Positions 19,413 through 28,964 of a DNA stretch of 64,000 nt are shown piece after piece. Within the stretch, counting starts at the first letter, position 1. Every line of letters starts with the position of its first letter. Source of the stretch: Pseudomonas synxantha BG33R (GTDB lineage: Bacteria; Pseudomonadota; Gammaproteobacteria; Pseudomonadales; Pseudomonadaceae); assembly GCF_000263715.2 (NCBI RefSeq), contig NZ_CM001514.1, positions 5,394,498 to 5,458,497 on the forward strand, given 5' to 3'. A model generated the notes under the pieces. That model saw nothing but the letters and a program-made list of their open reading frames with translations, searched no databases and was not told the origin of the DNA. Made by a program: the position numbers and the translations under genes.

Positions 19413-22400
19413 TTGTCCAAAGTCACGCCGCCCACTCCCTTGCGCGCCGCTCATATTGCGCCGGGAGCGCCCCTGCACGGTACCTTGAAGGGCGCATTGG
19501 CGACGCTTGTGCTGATGTTGCTCGCGTTATTGTTCTGGCAACTGCTTGACCAGTTGCAGCAAAACCAGAAAAACCAGCAGCAATACACCATCGACTACAG
19601 TGCAGACCTCGCCGAGCAGATCAGCCAGAGCATGGCCCTGAGCGCGCAGATCGCCCTGAACCTGCTGCCCATTGTCGAGCCGCCGCGCAATGCCGAGCAG
19701 CAGCAGGCCTTGATGCGCACATTGCAGCGCTCGTTGCCGGACCTGCGCAGCTTCGCCCTGCTCGCCCCCAGCGGCGCGCTGATCAGCGACACTGCCGAAG
19801 GCAGCCAAGACAGTGCCCTGCTCGAAGACCTGGTCAAGCGCAGTCACGCCCAGTCTTATTACCTGAGCAACGACAATGACGGCACGGTCATCTATCTGTT
19901 GCTGCACCAACCCAGCGGTGGCTCCAAGGTGTACTGGGCCTTGCGCCTGGCCCCCAACTACCTGGCCAACCTGACACGGCAGGACATTCAGGGCCAGCGC
20001 CCGATGTGGGCGATCGAGAACAGCCTCAACCATCGTGTGGTCAGCCGTGACAGCGGGATGCCGGCGCAGTGGTCCAGCGCCCTGACGCCGGAAGAATTGA
20101 ACCGCAGTGTGCTGGTCACGCCCTTGAGCAAAAGCGACTGGCAACTGCGCGGCCTGTTTGACCGCAGCGCGGTGCTGGAACAACTGCTGCCGGCCTTTAT
20201 CGGCAAGTGCCTGCTGGGTCTGGCGTTTTCGCTGGTCCCGGTGATCGTGCTGCTCAACATGCGCCGCCGCCAACGCCAGGTGAATGAAGGCCGGCGACGC
20301 TATCAGGACATCTTCGAAGGCACAGGCGTGGCCTTGTGCGTGCTTGACCTGGCGGGGCTCAAGGCGTTTTGCAACAAGACCCAGGTACAAAGCCGCGAAC
20401 AGTTGCACGCCTGGTTGCAGGCCAACCCTGCCGAGCGCAAGCAACTGCTCAAGGAGTTGCGCGTTACCGAGGTCAACCAGATGGCCGTGCGCCTGCTCAA
20501 CGTTGCGTCCTGCGAGCAGGCATGGGAACGCCTGATCGATGATTGCCCGAGCAATGCCACGTCCATCGGCTATCAGGTGCTGGAAGCCGTACTGACCCGG
20601 CAAAAACAGCTGGAACTGGAAATCCAGCTCAACGACGTGGCCGGCAACGAACAGTACCTGTGGCTGGTGATGCGTTTGCCGGAGCAGCAGGATGACGTCA
20701 AGGCCGTGATCCTCAGCATCAGCGACATCACCAGCCGCAAGCTGATCGAGTTGTCGCTGGTGGAGCGCGAGAGCTTCTGGTCGGATGTGGTGCGCACGGT
20801 GCCCGATCACCTGTATGTGCAGGACGTGATCAGCCAGCGCATGATTTTCAGCAACCATCATCTGGGCCACACCCTGGGCTACAACAAAGCCGAACTGCAG
20901 CAAATGGGTGAGTACTTCTGGGAAATCCTGCTGCACCCCGAAGACGCCGAGCACTACCATGACTCGCGTGAACAGCAACGCCAGGTCGGCTATACGACCC
21001 AGTTGCACTGCCAACTGCGCTTTCGCCACCGCAATAACCAGTGGCGCCGCTTCGATATTCGCGAACAGGCCCTGGCCCGGGACACGTCCACGGTGGTCAC
21101 TCGGATCATCGGTGTGGCCAAGGACATTACCGACCAGATCGAAGCCAGCGAATCCCTGCGCGACAGCGAACAGCGCTACCGGATGTTGGCTGAAAGCATC
21201 AGCGATGTGATCTGCTCTACCGACAGCCAACTGGCTCTGAATTACATCAGCCCATCGGTCAACACCGTACTGGGCTATGACGTGGATTGGGTGTTCAAGC
21301 ATGGCTGGCAGTCAATCGTTGCCAACCCGCAACAGTTGACCGGCATTTATAGCCTGATGGAACAGGTCAGTCGCGCCCTCGGCAACCCCGAGGCGTTGAA
21401 CACCTTGCGCGATGACGTCCAGACCCAACTGTTCCTGTTCGACTGCCTGCGCGCCGACGGGCGCAAAGTACCGATCGAACTGCGCCTGGTGCTGGTGTGG
21501 GATGAACATGGCGCGTTTGAGGGCATCCTCGGCGTGGGCCGCGATATCAGCCAGCAACGCCGCGCCGAAAAAGACCTGCGCATGGCGGCCACGGTCTTCG
21601 AGCACTCCACCTCGGCGATCCTGATCACCGATCCGGCCGGTTATATCGTGCAAGCCAACGAGGCGTTCAGCCGGGTCAGCGGGTATGAAGTGGCGGACGT
21701 GCTCGACCAATTGCCGAACATGCTCACCGTCGACGAGCAGCAGGAAGCCCACCTGCGTTATGTGCTCAAGCAACTGCACCAGCACAGTACCTGGGAAGGC
21801 GAAGTGTGGCTCAAGCGCCGCAACGGCGAGCATTACCCGGCCTGGGTCGGCATTACGGCGGTGTTCGACGACGAAGGCGACCTGGCCAGCTACGTCTGCT
21901 TCTTCAGCGATATCAGCGAGCGCAAGGCCAGCGAACAGCGCATCCACCGCCTGGCCTACTACGACGCCCTGACCCACCTGCCCAACCGCACGCTGTTCCA
22001 GGACCGTCTGCACACGGCGTTGCAATCGGCAGAACGGCAGAAGTCGTGGGTGGTGTTGATGTTCCTCGACCTCGACCGCTTCAAGCCGATCAATGACTCC
22101 CTCGGCCACGCTGCCGGCGACCGTATGCTCAAGGAAATGGCGACGCGCCTGCTCGGTTGCGTGGCCGAAGACGACACCGTGGCGCGCATGGGCGGCGACG
22201 AGTTCACCCTGCTGTTGCAACCACGGGTCAGCCGCGAAATGGCGCTGAACCGCGCGATTCATGTGGCCGAACAGATCCTGGCCAGCCTGGTGAAGCCATT
22301 CGTGCTCGAAGGCCGCGAGTTTTTCGTGACCGCCAGTATCGGCATCGCCCTCAGCCCCCAAGACGGCAACGAGCTGAGCCAACTGATGAAAAACGCGGAT

Positions 22401-23264
22401 ACGGCGATGTATCACGCCAAAGAGCGCGGCAAGAACAACTTCCAGTTCTACCAGGCCGACATGAACGCCAGCGCCCTGGAGCGTCTGGAACTGGAGAGCG
22501 ACCTGCGCCACGCCCTGGACCAGAACGAATTCGTGCTGTATTACCAACCGCAATTCAGCGGCGACGGCAAACGCCTGACCGGTGCCGAGGCCCTGCTGCG
22601 CTGGCGCCACCCGCGTCGCGGGCTGGTGCCACCGGGGGATTTCATTCCGGTATTGGAAGAACTCGGGCTGGTGGTGGACGTGGGCGATTGGGTGATCAGC
22701 GAAGCCTGTCGCCAACTCAAGACCTGGCACCAGAACAAGGTGCGGGTGCCCAAAGTCTCGGTGAACATCTCGGCGCGGCAGTTTTCCGACGGCCAGCTGG
22801 GCACGCGCATCGCCACCATCCTCAAGGACACTGGCCTGCCGCCAGCGTGCCTGGAGCTGGAACTGACCGAAAGTATCCTGATGCGCGAAGTCAACGAAGC
22901 GCTGCAAATCCTCGCCAGCTTGAAGAACCTGGGCCTGAGCATCGCGGTAGACGACTTTGGCACTGGCTATTCATCGCTCAACTACCTCAAGCAATTCCCC
23001 ATCGACGTGCTGAAGATCGACCGCACCTTCGTCGATGGCCTGCCCTCCGGTGAGCAGGACGCACAGATCGCCCGGGCGATCATTGCCATGGCCCACAGCC
23101 TGAACCTGGCGGTGATCGCCGAAGGTGTGGAAACCCACGAGCAATTGGACTTTTTGCGCGAGCATGGCTGTGATGAGGTACAGGGTTACCTGTTCGGGCG
23201 GCCGATGCCGGCGAATCGGTTCGAGGCGCAGTTCAGTAATGATGCTCTCTTCATGTTCGACTGA
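19413..23264 (+). CDS. morA: MorA: membrane PAS-GGDEF-EAL c-di-GMP regulator
   Basis: About 1283 residues from a TTG start at 19413, chosen because AGGA lies 8 bases upstream. A transmembrane helix (about 26-45), a periplasmic region and a second helix (about 258-282) are followed by about four PAS domains (near 295, 452, 588, 726), GGDEF (about 848-1010) and EAL (about 1035-1275). The active motifs [20 protein letters not shown] and EGVET are intact, so both synthesis and breakdown of c-di-GMP are possible. The product-inhibition RxxD site is not kept: the four residues before [10 protein letters not shown] are AEDD. MorA controls motility and biofilm in Pseudomonas. Its position beside glyA matches PA4601-PA4602 as remembered. 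Confidence 0.9.
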   Translation: MSKVTPPTPLRAAHIAPGAPLHGTLKGALATLVLMLLALLFWQLLDQLQQNQKNQQQYTIDYSADLAEQISQSMALSAQIALNLLPIVEPPRNAEQQQALMRTLQRSLPDLRSFALLAPSGALISDTAEGSQDSALLEDLVKRSHAQSYYLSNDNDGTVIYLLLHQPSGGSKVYWALRLAPNYLANLTRQDIQGQRPMWAIENSLNHRVVSRDSGMPAQWSSALTPEELNRSVLVTPLSKSDWQLRGLFDRSAVLEQLLPAFIGKCLLGLAFSLVPVIVLLNMRRRQRQVNEGRRRYQDIFEGTGVALCVLDLAGLKAFCNKTQVQSREQLHAWLQANPAERKQLLKELRVTEVNQMAVRLLNVASCEQAWERLIDDCPSNATSIGYQVLEAVLTRQKQLELEIQLNDVAGNEQYLWLVMRLPEQQDDVKAVILSISDITSRKLIELSLVERESFWSDVVRTVPDHLYVQDVISQRMIFSNHHLGHTLGYNKAELQQMGEYFWEILLHPEDAEHYHDSREQQRQVGYTTQLHCQLRFRHRNNQWRRFDIREQALARDTSTVVTRIIGVAKDITDQIEASESLRDSEQRYRMLAESISDVICSTDSQLALNYISPSVNTVLGYDVDWVFKHGWQSIVANPQQLTGIYSLMEQVSRALGNPEALNTLRDDVQTQLFLFDCLRADGRKVPIELRLVLVWDEHGAFEGILGVGRDISQQRRAEKDLRMAATVFEHSTSAILITDPAGYIVQANEAFSRVSGYEVADVLDQLPNMLTVDEQQEAHLRYVLKQLHQHSTWEGEVWLKRRNGEHYPAWVGITAVFDDEGDLASYVCFFSDISERKASEQRIHRLAYYDALTHLPNRTLFQDRLHTALQSAERQKSWVVLMFLDLDRFKPINDSLGHAAGDRMLKEMATRLLGCVAEDDTVARMGGDEFTLLLQPRVSREMALNRAIHVAEQILASLVKPFVLEGREFFVTASIGIALSPQDGNELSQLMKNADTAMYHAKERGKNNFQFYQADMNASALERLELESDLRHALDQNEFVLYYQPQFSGDGKRLTGAEALLRWRHPRRGLVPPGDFIPVLEELGLVVDVGDWVISEACRQLKTWHQNKVRVPKVSVNISARQFSDGQLGTRIATILKDTGLPPACLELELTESILMREVNEALQILASLKNLGLSIAVDDFGTGYSSLNYLKQFPIDVLKIDRTFVDGLPSGEQDAQIARAIIAMAHSLNLAVIAEGVETHEQLDFLREHGCDEVQGYLFGRPMPANRFEAQFSNDALFMFD

Positions 23265-23290
23265 AGTGCTGCAGTGGAGCTTATGGCCTC

Positions 23291-23362
23291 ATCGCAGGCA
23301 AGCCAGCCCCCACATTTGATCGGGTCCACACAGTCAAATGTGGGAGCTGGCTTGCCTGCGAT
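23291..23362. repeat. REP-type palindrome after morA
   Basis: ATCGCAGGCAAGCCAGCCCC and its near complement ending GGCTTGCCTGCGAT surround a short centre with a TCAAATG repeat. It has the same family arms as 6999 and 17303, in the outward arrangement. It lies 27 bases after the morA stop and could limit read-through into glyA. Confidence 0.85.
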
Positions 23363-23495
23363 GGGGGCCAGTACTGACACCACTCATCTCCAGATGAGCC
23401 CCACTTGTCCGCGACATGATGTCCTTTCATATGCCATCCAAAACCCATTGGGTTAGAATGCCCTCCTTTTCTGCCCCCGATCCTTGAGGACCGCC

Positions 23496-24749
23496 ATGTT
23501 CAGCCGTGATTTGACTATTGCCAAGTACGACGCCGATCTCTTCGCCGCCATGGAGCAAGAAGCCGTGCGCCAGGAAGAGCACATTGAGCTGATCGCTTCG
23601 GAAAACTACACCAGCCCTGCGGTGATGGAGGCTCAAGGTTCGGTTTTGACCAACAAGTACGCCGAAGGCTACCCGGGCAAGCGCTACTACGGTGGTTGCG
23701 AGTACGTCGACGTGGTTGAGCAGTTGGCCATCGACCGTGCCAAGGAGCTGTTCGGCGCCGATTACGCCAACGTCCAGCCACACGCCGGTTCCCAGGCCAA
23801 CAGCGCCGTGTACCTGGCCCTGCTGCAAGGCGGCGACACTATCCTGGGCATGAGCCTGGCCCACGGCGGTCACCTGACCCACGGCGCCAGCGTTTCTTCC
23901 TCCGGCAAGCTGTACAACGCCGTCCAGTACGGTATCGATGCCAACGGCCTGATCGACTACGACGAAGTCGAGCGCCTGGCGGTCGAGCACAAGCCAAAAA
24001 TGATCGTGGCTGGGTTCTCTGCCTACTCGCAGATCCTGGATTTCCCACGCTTCCGTGAAATCGCCGACAAGGTCGGTGCCTACCTGTTCGTCGACATGGC
24101 CCACGTGGCCGGTCTGGTGGCAGCGGGCGTGTACCCGAACCCAGTGCCTTACGCTGACGTGGTGACCACCACTACCCACAAGACCCTGCGCGGTCCACGC
24201 GGCGGCCTGATCCTGGCTCGCGCCAACGCCGAGATCGAGAAGAAGCTCAACTCCGCGGTATTCCCGGGCGCCCAGGGTGGCCCGCTGGAGCACGTGATTG
24301 CCGCCAAGGCGATCTGCTTCAAGGAAGCACTGCAGCCTGAGTTCAAGACCTACCAGCAACAAGTGGTGAAGAACGCCCAGGCCATGGCAGCTGTGTTCAT
24401 CGAGCGCGGTTTTGACGTGGTGTCCGGCGGTACTGAAAACCACCTGTTCCTGCTGTCGCTGATCAAGCAGGACATTTCCGGTAAAGATGCTGACGCTGCC
24501 CTGGGCAAAGCCTTCATCACCGTAAACAAGAACTCCGTGCCGAACGACCCACGTTCGCCGTTCGTCACCTCCGGCCTGCGCTTCGGCACCCCGGCTGTGA
24601 CCACCCGTGGCTTCAAGGAAGCAGAGTGCAAGGAACTGGCCGGCTGGATCTGCGACATCCTGGCTGACCTGAACAACGAAGCCGTGATCGACGCGGTACG
24701 TGAGAAGGTCAAGGCCATCTGCAAGAAGCTGCCGGTATACGGCGCTTGA
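23496..24749 (+). CDS. glyA: Serine hydroxymethyltransferase
   Basis: A PLP enzyme of 417 residues that interconverts serine and glycine with tetrahydrofolate. Landmarks are [13 protein letters not shown], the YPGKRYYGG loop, and [15 protein letters not shown] with the Lys that binds PLP. The ATG at 23496 gives the family start [15 protein letters not shown] and has GAGGA at about 8-base spacing. Codon use is strongly biased to C/G-ending codons, consistent with high expression. It ends with a strong terminator, so it is a single-gene unit. Confidence 0.97.
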   Translation: MFSRDLTIAKYDADLFAAMEQEAVRQEEHIELIASENYTSPAVMEAQGSVLTNKYAEGYPGKRYYGGCEYVDVVEQLAIDRAKELFGADYANVQPHAGSQANSAVYLALLQGGDTILGMSLAHGGHLTHGASVSSSGKLYNAVQYGIDANGLIDYDEVERLAVEHKPKMIVAGFSAYSQILDFPRFREIADKVGAYLFVDMAHVAGLVAAGVYPNPVPYADVVTTTTHKTLRGPRGGLILARANAEIEKKLNSAVFPGAQGGPLEHVIAAKAICFKEALQPEFKTYQQQVVKNAQAMAAVFIERGFDVVSGGTENHLFLLSLIKQDISGKDADAALGKAFITVNKNSVPNDPRSPFVTSGLRFGTPAVTTRGFKEAECKELAGWICDILADLNNEAVIDAVREKVKAICKKLPVYGA

Positions 24750-24766
24750 TTGCAGTTGCTTGAATG

Positions 24767-24797
24767 AAAAGCCCGGCTCTTGAGCCGGGCTTTTTTA
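24767..24797 (+). terminator. Rho-independent terminator of glyA
   Basis: AAAAGCCCGGCTC and GAGCCGGGCTTTT pair around a 2-3 base loop followed by T6. Confidence 0.95.
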
Positions 24798-24820
24798 TTT
24801 CAATTTGAAATGCATTCAAT

Positions 24821-24909
24821 TGTGGGAGGGGGCTTGCTCCCGATAGCAGTGTGTCAGTCACTTATATGTTTACTGACCCACCGCAATCGGGAGCAAGCCC
24901 CCTCCCACA
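24821..24909. repeat. REP-type palindrome, GTGGGAGGGGGCTTGCTCCCGAT class
   Basis: TGTGGGAGGGGGCTTGCTCC at the left and its complement at the right form arms of about 23 bases; the centre has GTGTGTCAGTCACTTATATG. The arms differ from the 'GCTGGCTTGCCTGCGAT' class and share their core with the 12272 and 14619 elements. It separates the convergent glyA and yjiA-like genes. Confidence 0.85.
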
Positions 24910-24926
24910 GTTGATCGCATTTCAAG

Positions 24927-25886
24927 TCAGGATTGGTAGACGCGCTGGAAGCCTTCACGGATCTTGTCCTCCGGCAACTCATCGGCAATAAACACAATCA
25001 CACTCTCCCGCGCTTCACCCTCGGCCCATTCGGTGTCCCAGTCAAAACCATAGAGTTTCAGCACGCCCTGGAACACCATGCGTCGATCCTCCCCGGCAAT
25101 ATTCAGCACGCCCTTGTAGCGCAGCAGCTGCTTGCCGTGGTCTTCCAGCAGTTCGTTCATGAACTCACTGAGGCGGTCGATATCCAGCGGCTGGTCGGTG
25201 CGCAGCACCAGGCTGGAAATACGGTCGACCGATGGCGCAGCGCTGACCGGTCGCAGGCTCATGCCGGCATTGAGGTTGAAGCCGCGCACATCCAGCAACT
25301 CAGCCAAGTCGATCTTGCCGTGATCCACCACACGGATCGGCGCACGCCGGTTGATACGGGTCAGGCGCTGGCTGAGGGCGTCGAAGGTGGCGTCGTCCAC
25401 CAGGTCGCGCTTGCTCACCAGCAGGCGGTCGGCAAAGCCGATCTGGGCCTGGGCGATGGTCTGGGTCAGGTGATGCTCGGCGTGGGCGGCGTCCACCAGG
25501 GTAATGATGCCGTCGAGGATGTAGCGCTCGCGCAGTTCTTCGTCGATGAAAAAAGTCTGGGCCACCGGCGCAGGATCCGCCAGGCCGGTGCATTCGATCA
25601 CCAGCCGGTCAAAGGCGATCTCGCTGCTGTCCAGGCGCTCAAGCAGCAGGTAAAGCGCCTTGGTCAGGTCGGTGTGGATGGTGCAGCACACGCAGCCGTT
25701 GGACAGGGTCATGACTTGCACCGGCTCGTCGCCCAAGAGCTGGGTGTCGATGCCGGCGTCACTGAATTCGTTTTCGATCACGGCGATTTTCAAGCCGTGC
25801 TCGGCCTTGAGCAGATGGCGCAGCAAGGTGGTCTTGCCGGCACCGAGGAAGCCGCTGAGGATGGTGACGGGGATGGGAGAGGACAA
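24927..25886 (-). CDS. yjiA: YjiA-like CobW/COG0523 GTPase
   Basis: About 319 residues from a TTG start at 25886 preceded by AGGAGA; an upstream ATG frame would add an unlikely leader that reads through the REP. The GTPase motifs are GFLGAGKTTLL (P-loop), the metal motif SNGCVCC, ECTGLADPAP and SKRDLVD. The C-terminal CobW_C domain starts near residue 210. Such proteins use GTP to deliver metals. In E. coli yjiA sits with yjiX and btsT; here the order cstA-yjiX-yjiA on one strand is the same, suggesting a shared role, though the metal client is not known. A nested palindrome separates it from yjiX, so expression may be reduced relative to cstA. Confidence 0.88.
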   Translation of the reverse strand: MSSPIPVTILSGFLGAGKTTLLRHLLKAEHGLKIAVIENEFSDAGIDTQLLGDEPVQVMTLSNGCVCCTIHTDLTKALYLLLERLDSSEIAFDRLVIECTGLADPAPVAQTFFIDEELRERYILDGIITLVDAAHAEHHLTQTIAQAQIGFADRLLVSKRDLVDDATFDALSQRLTRINRRAPIRVVDHGKIDLAELLDVRGFNLNAGMSLRPVSAAPSVDRISSLVLRTDQPLDIDRLSEFMNELLEDHGKQLLRYKGVLNIAGEDRRMVFQGVLKLYGFDWDTEWAEGEARESVIVFIADELPEDKIREGFQRVYQS

Positions 25887-25924
25887 AACTATTCTCCTGA
25901 TAACTGAATAAACACAAAACAAAA

Positions 25925-26045
25925 GTGGGAGCAAAGGCCCCTGTGGGAGCTGGCTTGCCTGCGATGCAGACAACTCGGTGCTTCAGTCAGACCGAGGTGA
26001 TGCTATCGCAGGCAAGCCAGCTCCCACAGAAAGCCCTGCTCCCAC
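25925..26045. repeat. Nested REP palindrome inside the cstA-yjiX-yjiA operon
   Basis: Inner arms 25942-25965 and 26005-26028 are of the GCTGGCTTGCCTGCGAT class. Outer arms GTGGGAGCA (25925-25933) and TGCTCCCAC (26037-26045) enclose them, giving a two-step stem. It lies between yjiX and yjiA and would form a stable hairpin in the operon mRNA. Confidence 0.8.
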
Positions 26046-26075
26046 AGGGGTATCGCATTGGCCCGCGTTACCGGG

Positions 26076-26273
26076 TCAACAGCACTTGGGCCCACCCTTG
26101 CCGCCGTAACGGGCCTCCTGGCGTTCGCGGAAGAACGCCTTGTAGTCCATCACCGGCTTGTCCGGGTGTTTGGTTTGCATATGCTCGACGTAGGTGTCGT
26201 AGTCGGGCATGCCGACCATCAGGCGCGCAGCCTGACCGAGGTATTTACCGAGGCGACTGATGTCATTGAACAT
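26076..26273 (-). CDS. yjiX: YbdD/YjiX (DUF466) small protein
   Basis: This 65-residue protein is of the YbdD/YjiX family, which nearly always accompanies CstA-type transporters. Typical features are [21 protein letters not shown], the helix after it, and a C-terminal [11 protein letters not shown] with paired Cys. It begins 15 bases after the cstA stop with GAGGA before the ATG, so it is in the same operon. Function is unknown; a regulatory or assembly role with the transporter is inferred from co-occurrence. Confidence 0.92.
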   Translation of the reverse strand: MFNDISRLGKYLGQAARLMVGMPDYDTYVEHMQTKHPDKPVMDYKAFFRERQEARYGGKGGPKCC

Positions 26274-26288
26274 AGTGGCAATCCTCGC

Positions 26289-28355
26289 TTATGCGTCCGG
26301 TACGGCCTGGAATGGCGCTTCTTTATCCGTACGCTCTTTGTTGCCCCAGGCGGCTACGCCGACTTTGAGCGCATAGAACAGGATGCTGAATACCACGAAC
26401 AGGAACAGCGCCGTCAGCGTTGCGTTGGTGTAGGCGTTCCAGATCACATGCTGCATCTGGTCGATGCTCTTGGCCGGGGCGAGGATCTGACCGTTGGCCA
26501 GGGCATCGCTGTATTTCTTGGCCAGCGACAGGAAGCCGATCGCCGGGTTGGCGTCGAACAGCTTGATGAAGCCTGCGGTGGTGGTGCAGATCAGCAGCCA
26601 GACGGCCGGCAACATGGTCACCCAGATGTAGCGCTGGCGCTTCATTTTGATCAGCACAACGGTCGCCAGCATCAGCGCGATACCCGCCAGCATCTGGTTG
26701 GAGATACCGAACAGCGGCCACAAGGTGTTGATGCCACCCAGTGGGTCGATCACGCCCTGGTACAGCAGGTAACCCCACATGGCCACGCAACCGGCCGTCG
26801 CGATCAGGTTGGCGGTCCAGGACTCGGTGCGTTTGAGCGCAGGCACGAACGAACCGAGCAGGTCTTGCAGCATGAAACGACCGGCACGGGTACCGGCATC
26901 CACTGCGGTGAGGATGAACAGCGCTTCGAACAGGATCGCAAAGTGGTACCAGAACGCCATGGTGTTTTCACCCGGCAGCACACTGTGCAGGATCTGTGCG
27001 ATACCGACCGCCAGCGTCGGCGCACCGCCGGCACGCGCCAGAATGGTGGTTTCACCGATATCGTGGGCAACGGCCGACAGCGCTTCAGGGGTAATTGCAA
27101 AGCCCCAACTGCTGACGGTTTGCGCCACGGTGACCACGTCAGTACCGACAATCGCCGCCGGGCTGTTCATGGCGAAGTACACGCCAGGCTCGATCACCGA
27201 AGCGGCAACCATCGCCATGATGGCCACGAACGACTCCATCAACATGCCGCCGTATCCGATGTAACGGGCGTGGCTTTCACTGGCGAGCAACTTGGGCGTG
27301 GTACCCGAAGAGATCAGCGCGTGGAAGCCCGAGACCGCGCCACAGGCAATGGTGATGAACAGGAACGGGAACAGGCCGCCCTTCCACACCGGGCCAGTGC
27401 CGTCGATGAACTGGGTCAGTGCTGGCATTTTCAGGTCAGGCATGGTGACCAGGATGCCGATCGCCAGAGCGATGATGGTGCCGATTTTCAGGAACGTCGA
27501 CAGGTAGTCACGCGGCGCCAGGATCAGCCAAACCGGCAGAACAGCGGCAACGAAGCCGTAGCCGATCAGCATCCAGGTGATCTGGATCCCGGTGAAGGTG
27601 AAGGCTTTGGCCCAGACCGGGTCAGCGGCAATCTGCCCGCCCAGCCAGATCGAACCCAGCAGCAACAGCACGCCGATGATCGAAATTTCACCGATGCGGC
27701 CCGGGCGGATGTAGCGCATGTAGATGCCCATGAACATCGCAATCGGGATGGTCGCCATCACCGTAAAGATGCCCCATGGGCTCTCGGCCAGGGCCTTGAC
27801 CACGATCAGCGCCAGCACCGCGAGGATGATGATCATGATCAGGAAGCAGCCAAACAGGGCGATGGTCCCGGGAATGCGGCCCATCTCTTCGCGAACCATG
27901 TCACCCAGGGAACGCCCGTTGCGACGAGTGGACAGGAACAGGATCATGAAGTCCTGCACCGCACCCGCCAGCACCACACCGGCAATCAGCCACAGAGTGC
28001 CGGGCAGGTAACCCATCTGCGCCGCCAGCACCGGACCGACCAACGGGCCTGCACCGGCAATCGCCGCAAAGTGGTGACCGAAAAGGATATGTTTGTTGGT
28101 CGGCACATAGTCCAAACCGTCGTTATTGACCACTGCGGGGGTGGCCCGCCGAGGGTCGAGTTGCATCACGTTATTGGCGATGAACAGACTGTAGTAACGG
28201 TACGCAACCAGATAGATGGCCACAGCAGCGACCACAATCCACAAGGCGTTGATCGCCTCGCCGCGGCGCAAGGCCACTACGCCAAGGGCGCACGCTCCTA
28301 CGATTGCCAGCACCAGCCAGGGTAGGTGGCGTAGCAGGCTATTATTATTTTTCAT
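26289..28355 (-). CDS. cstA: CstA/BtsT-family pyruvate or peptide transporter
   Basis: A 688-residue inner membrane protein with about 16-18 hydrophobic helices. CstA landmarks are visible: YVPTNKHILFGHHFAAIAGAGPLVGP near the N-terminus, RRNGRSLGDM, SGFHALISSGTTPK and a cytoplasmic C-terminus. The family carries pyruvate with protons (BtsT, CstA) and has been linked with peptide use in starvation. Three clues favour the BtsT/CstA group: length, the yjiX and yjiA neighbours, and the order seen in PA4604-PA4606 as remembered. The ATG at 28355 has only a weak GGAA site. It is divergent from mapZ with 173 bases between. Confidence 0.93.
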   Translation of the reverse strand: MKNNNSLLRHLPWLVLAIVGACALGVVALRRGEAINALWIVVAAVAIYLVAYRYYSLFIANNVMQLDPRRATPAVVNNDGLDYVPTNKHILFGHHFAAIAGAGPLVGPVLAAQMGYLPGTLWLIAGVVLAGAVQDFMILFLSTRRNGRSLGDMVREEMGRIPGTIALFGCFLIMIIILAVLALIVVKALAESPWGIFTVMATIPIAMFMGIYMRYIRPGRIGEISIIGVLLLLGSIWLGGQIAADPVWAKAFTFTGIQITWMLIGYGFVAAVLPVWLILAPRDYLSTFLKIGTIIALAIGILVTMPDLKMPALTQFIDGTGPVWKGGLFPFLFITIACGAVSGFHALISSGTTPKLLASESHARYIGYGGMLMESFVAIMAMVAASVIEPGVYFAMNSPAAIVGTDVVTVAQTVSSWGFAITPEALSAVAHDIGETTILARAGGAPTLAVGIAQILHSVLPGENTMAFWYHFAILFEALFILTAVDAGTRAGRFMLQDLLGSFVPALKRTESWTANLIATAGCVAMWGYLLYQGVIDPLGGINTLWPLFGISNQMLAGIALMLATVVLIKMKRQRYIWVTMLPAVWLLICTTTAGFIKLFDANPAIGFLSLAKKYSDALANGQILAPAKSIDQMQHVIWNAYTNATLTALFLFVVFSILFYALKVGVAAWGNKERTDKEAPFQAVPDA

Positions 28356-28528
28356 TTTTGTATTCCAGCCAGGGTGGACAGAAAGGACAGCCAGCCCGAG
28401 TTTAGCGCTGTTGGCCTCAAAGACCAGCCCCCTACGTTGGTCTAGAGCCTTCTATGCGGCAAAAAAACGAAATAAATGCCAAATGATGGCGCAAGGCTAC
28501 AATCCTCCTATCCACCGAGGACTTCACC

Positions 28529-28897
28529 ATGACTGAGCAACCGTCTGATCGCCGCCGTTTTCGCCGGATTGCTTTTGATGCCAAAACCGAAATTCGGCAA
28601 AACGGATGGGATTTTCCGGTGAAACTGGTGGATCTCTCGCTAAAGGGTCTACTGGTCGAGCGCCCCGAAGATTGGAAGGGGAACAAGGCGCTGCCGTTCG
28701 ACGTAGACATACGCCTGGATCCGAAAGCGCATATAAAGATGCAAGTGAAGCTGAGCCACGAGGATAAGGGGCAGTTGGGCTTCGTGTGCCAACATATCGA
28801 TCTGGATTCGATCAGCCATTTGCGGCGACTGATTGAGTTGAACCTGGGGGATGAGGAAGAGCTACACAGAGAGCTGGCGGCATTGCTGGAAATCTAG
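28529..28897 (+). CDS. mapZ: MapZ-type PilZ c-di-GMP adaptor
   Basis: A single-domain PilZ protein of 122 residues. The c-di-GMP-binding motifs are present: RRRFRR near residues 8-13 (RxxxR) and DLSLKG near 33-38 (D/NxSxxG). The C-terminus CQHIDLDSISHLRRLIELNLGDEE is the characteristic tail of P. aeruginosa PA4608/MapZ, which binds the chemotaxis methyltransferase CheR1 in the presence of c-di-GMP. Its place between cstA and radA matches that locus. Together with morA 5 kb away this gives an enzyme and a receptor for the same messenger. GAGGA precedes the ATG. Confidence 0.9.
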   Translation: MTEQPSDRRRFRRIAFDAKTEIRQNGWDFPVKLVDLSLKGLLVERPEDWKGNKALPFDVDIRLDPKAHIKMQVKLSHEDKGQLGFVCQHIDLDSISHLRRLIELNLGDEEELHRELAALLEI

Positions 28898-28915
28898 AAG
28901 CCAACACAACTCAAA

Positions 28916-28943
28916 TGTGGGAGGGGGCTTGCTCCCTCCCACA
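28916..28943. repeat. Short REP hairpin between mapZ and radA
   Basis: TGTGGGAGGG and CCCTCCCACA pair around an 8-base loop. It lies 19 bases after the mapZ stop and before the convergent radA stop, and can serve as a two-way terminator. Confidence 0.8.
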
Positions 28944-28964
28944 TTGGTTTCGCGGTGTCGCTGG

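Noticed and set aside
26058..28325. 755-residue open frame on the plus strand
   Set aside because: It is antisense to cstA and yjiX; composition is His/Gln/Arg-rich in the manner of reverse-strand frames of membrane protein genes.
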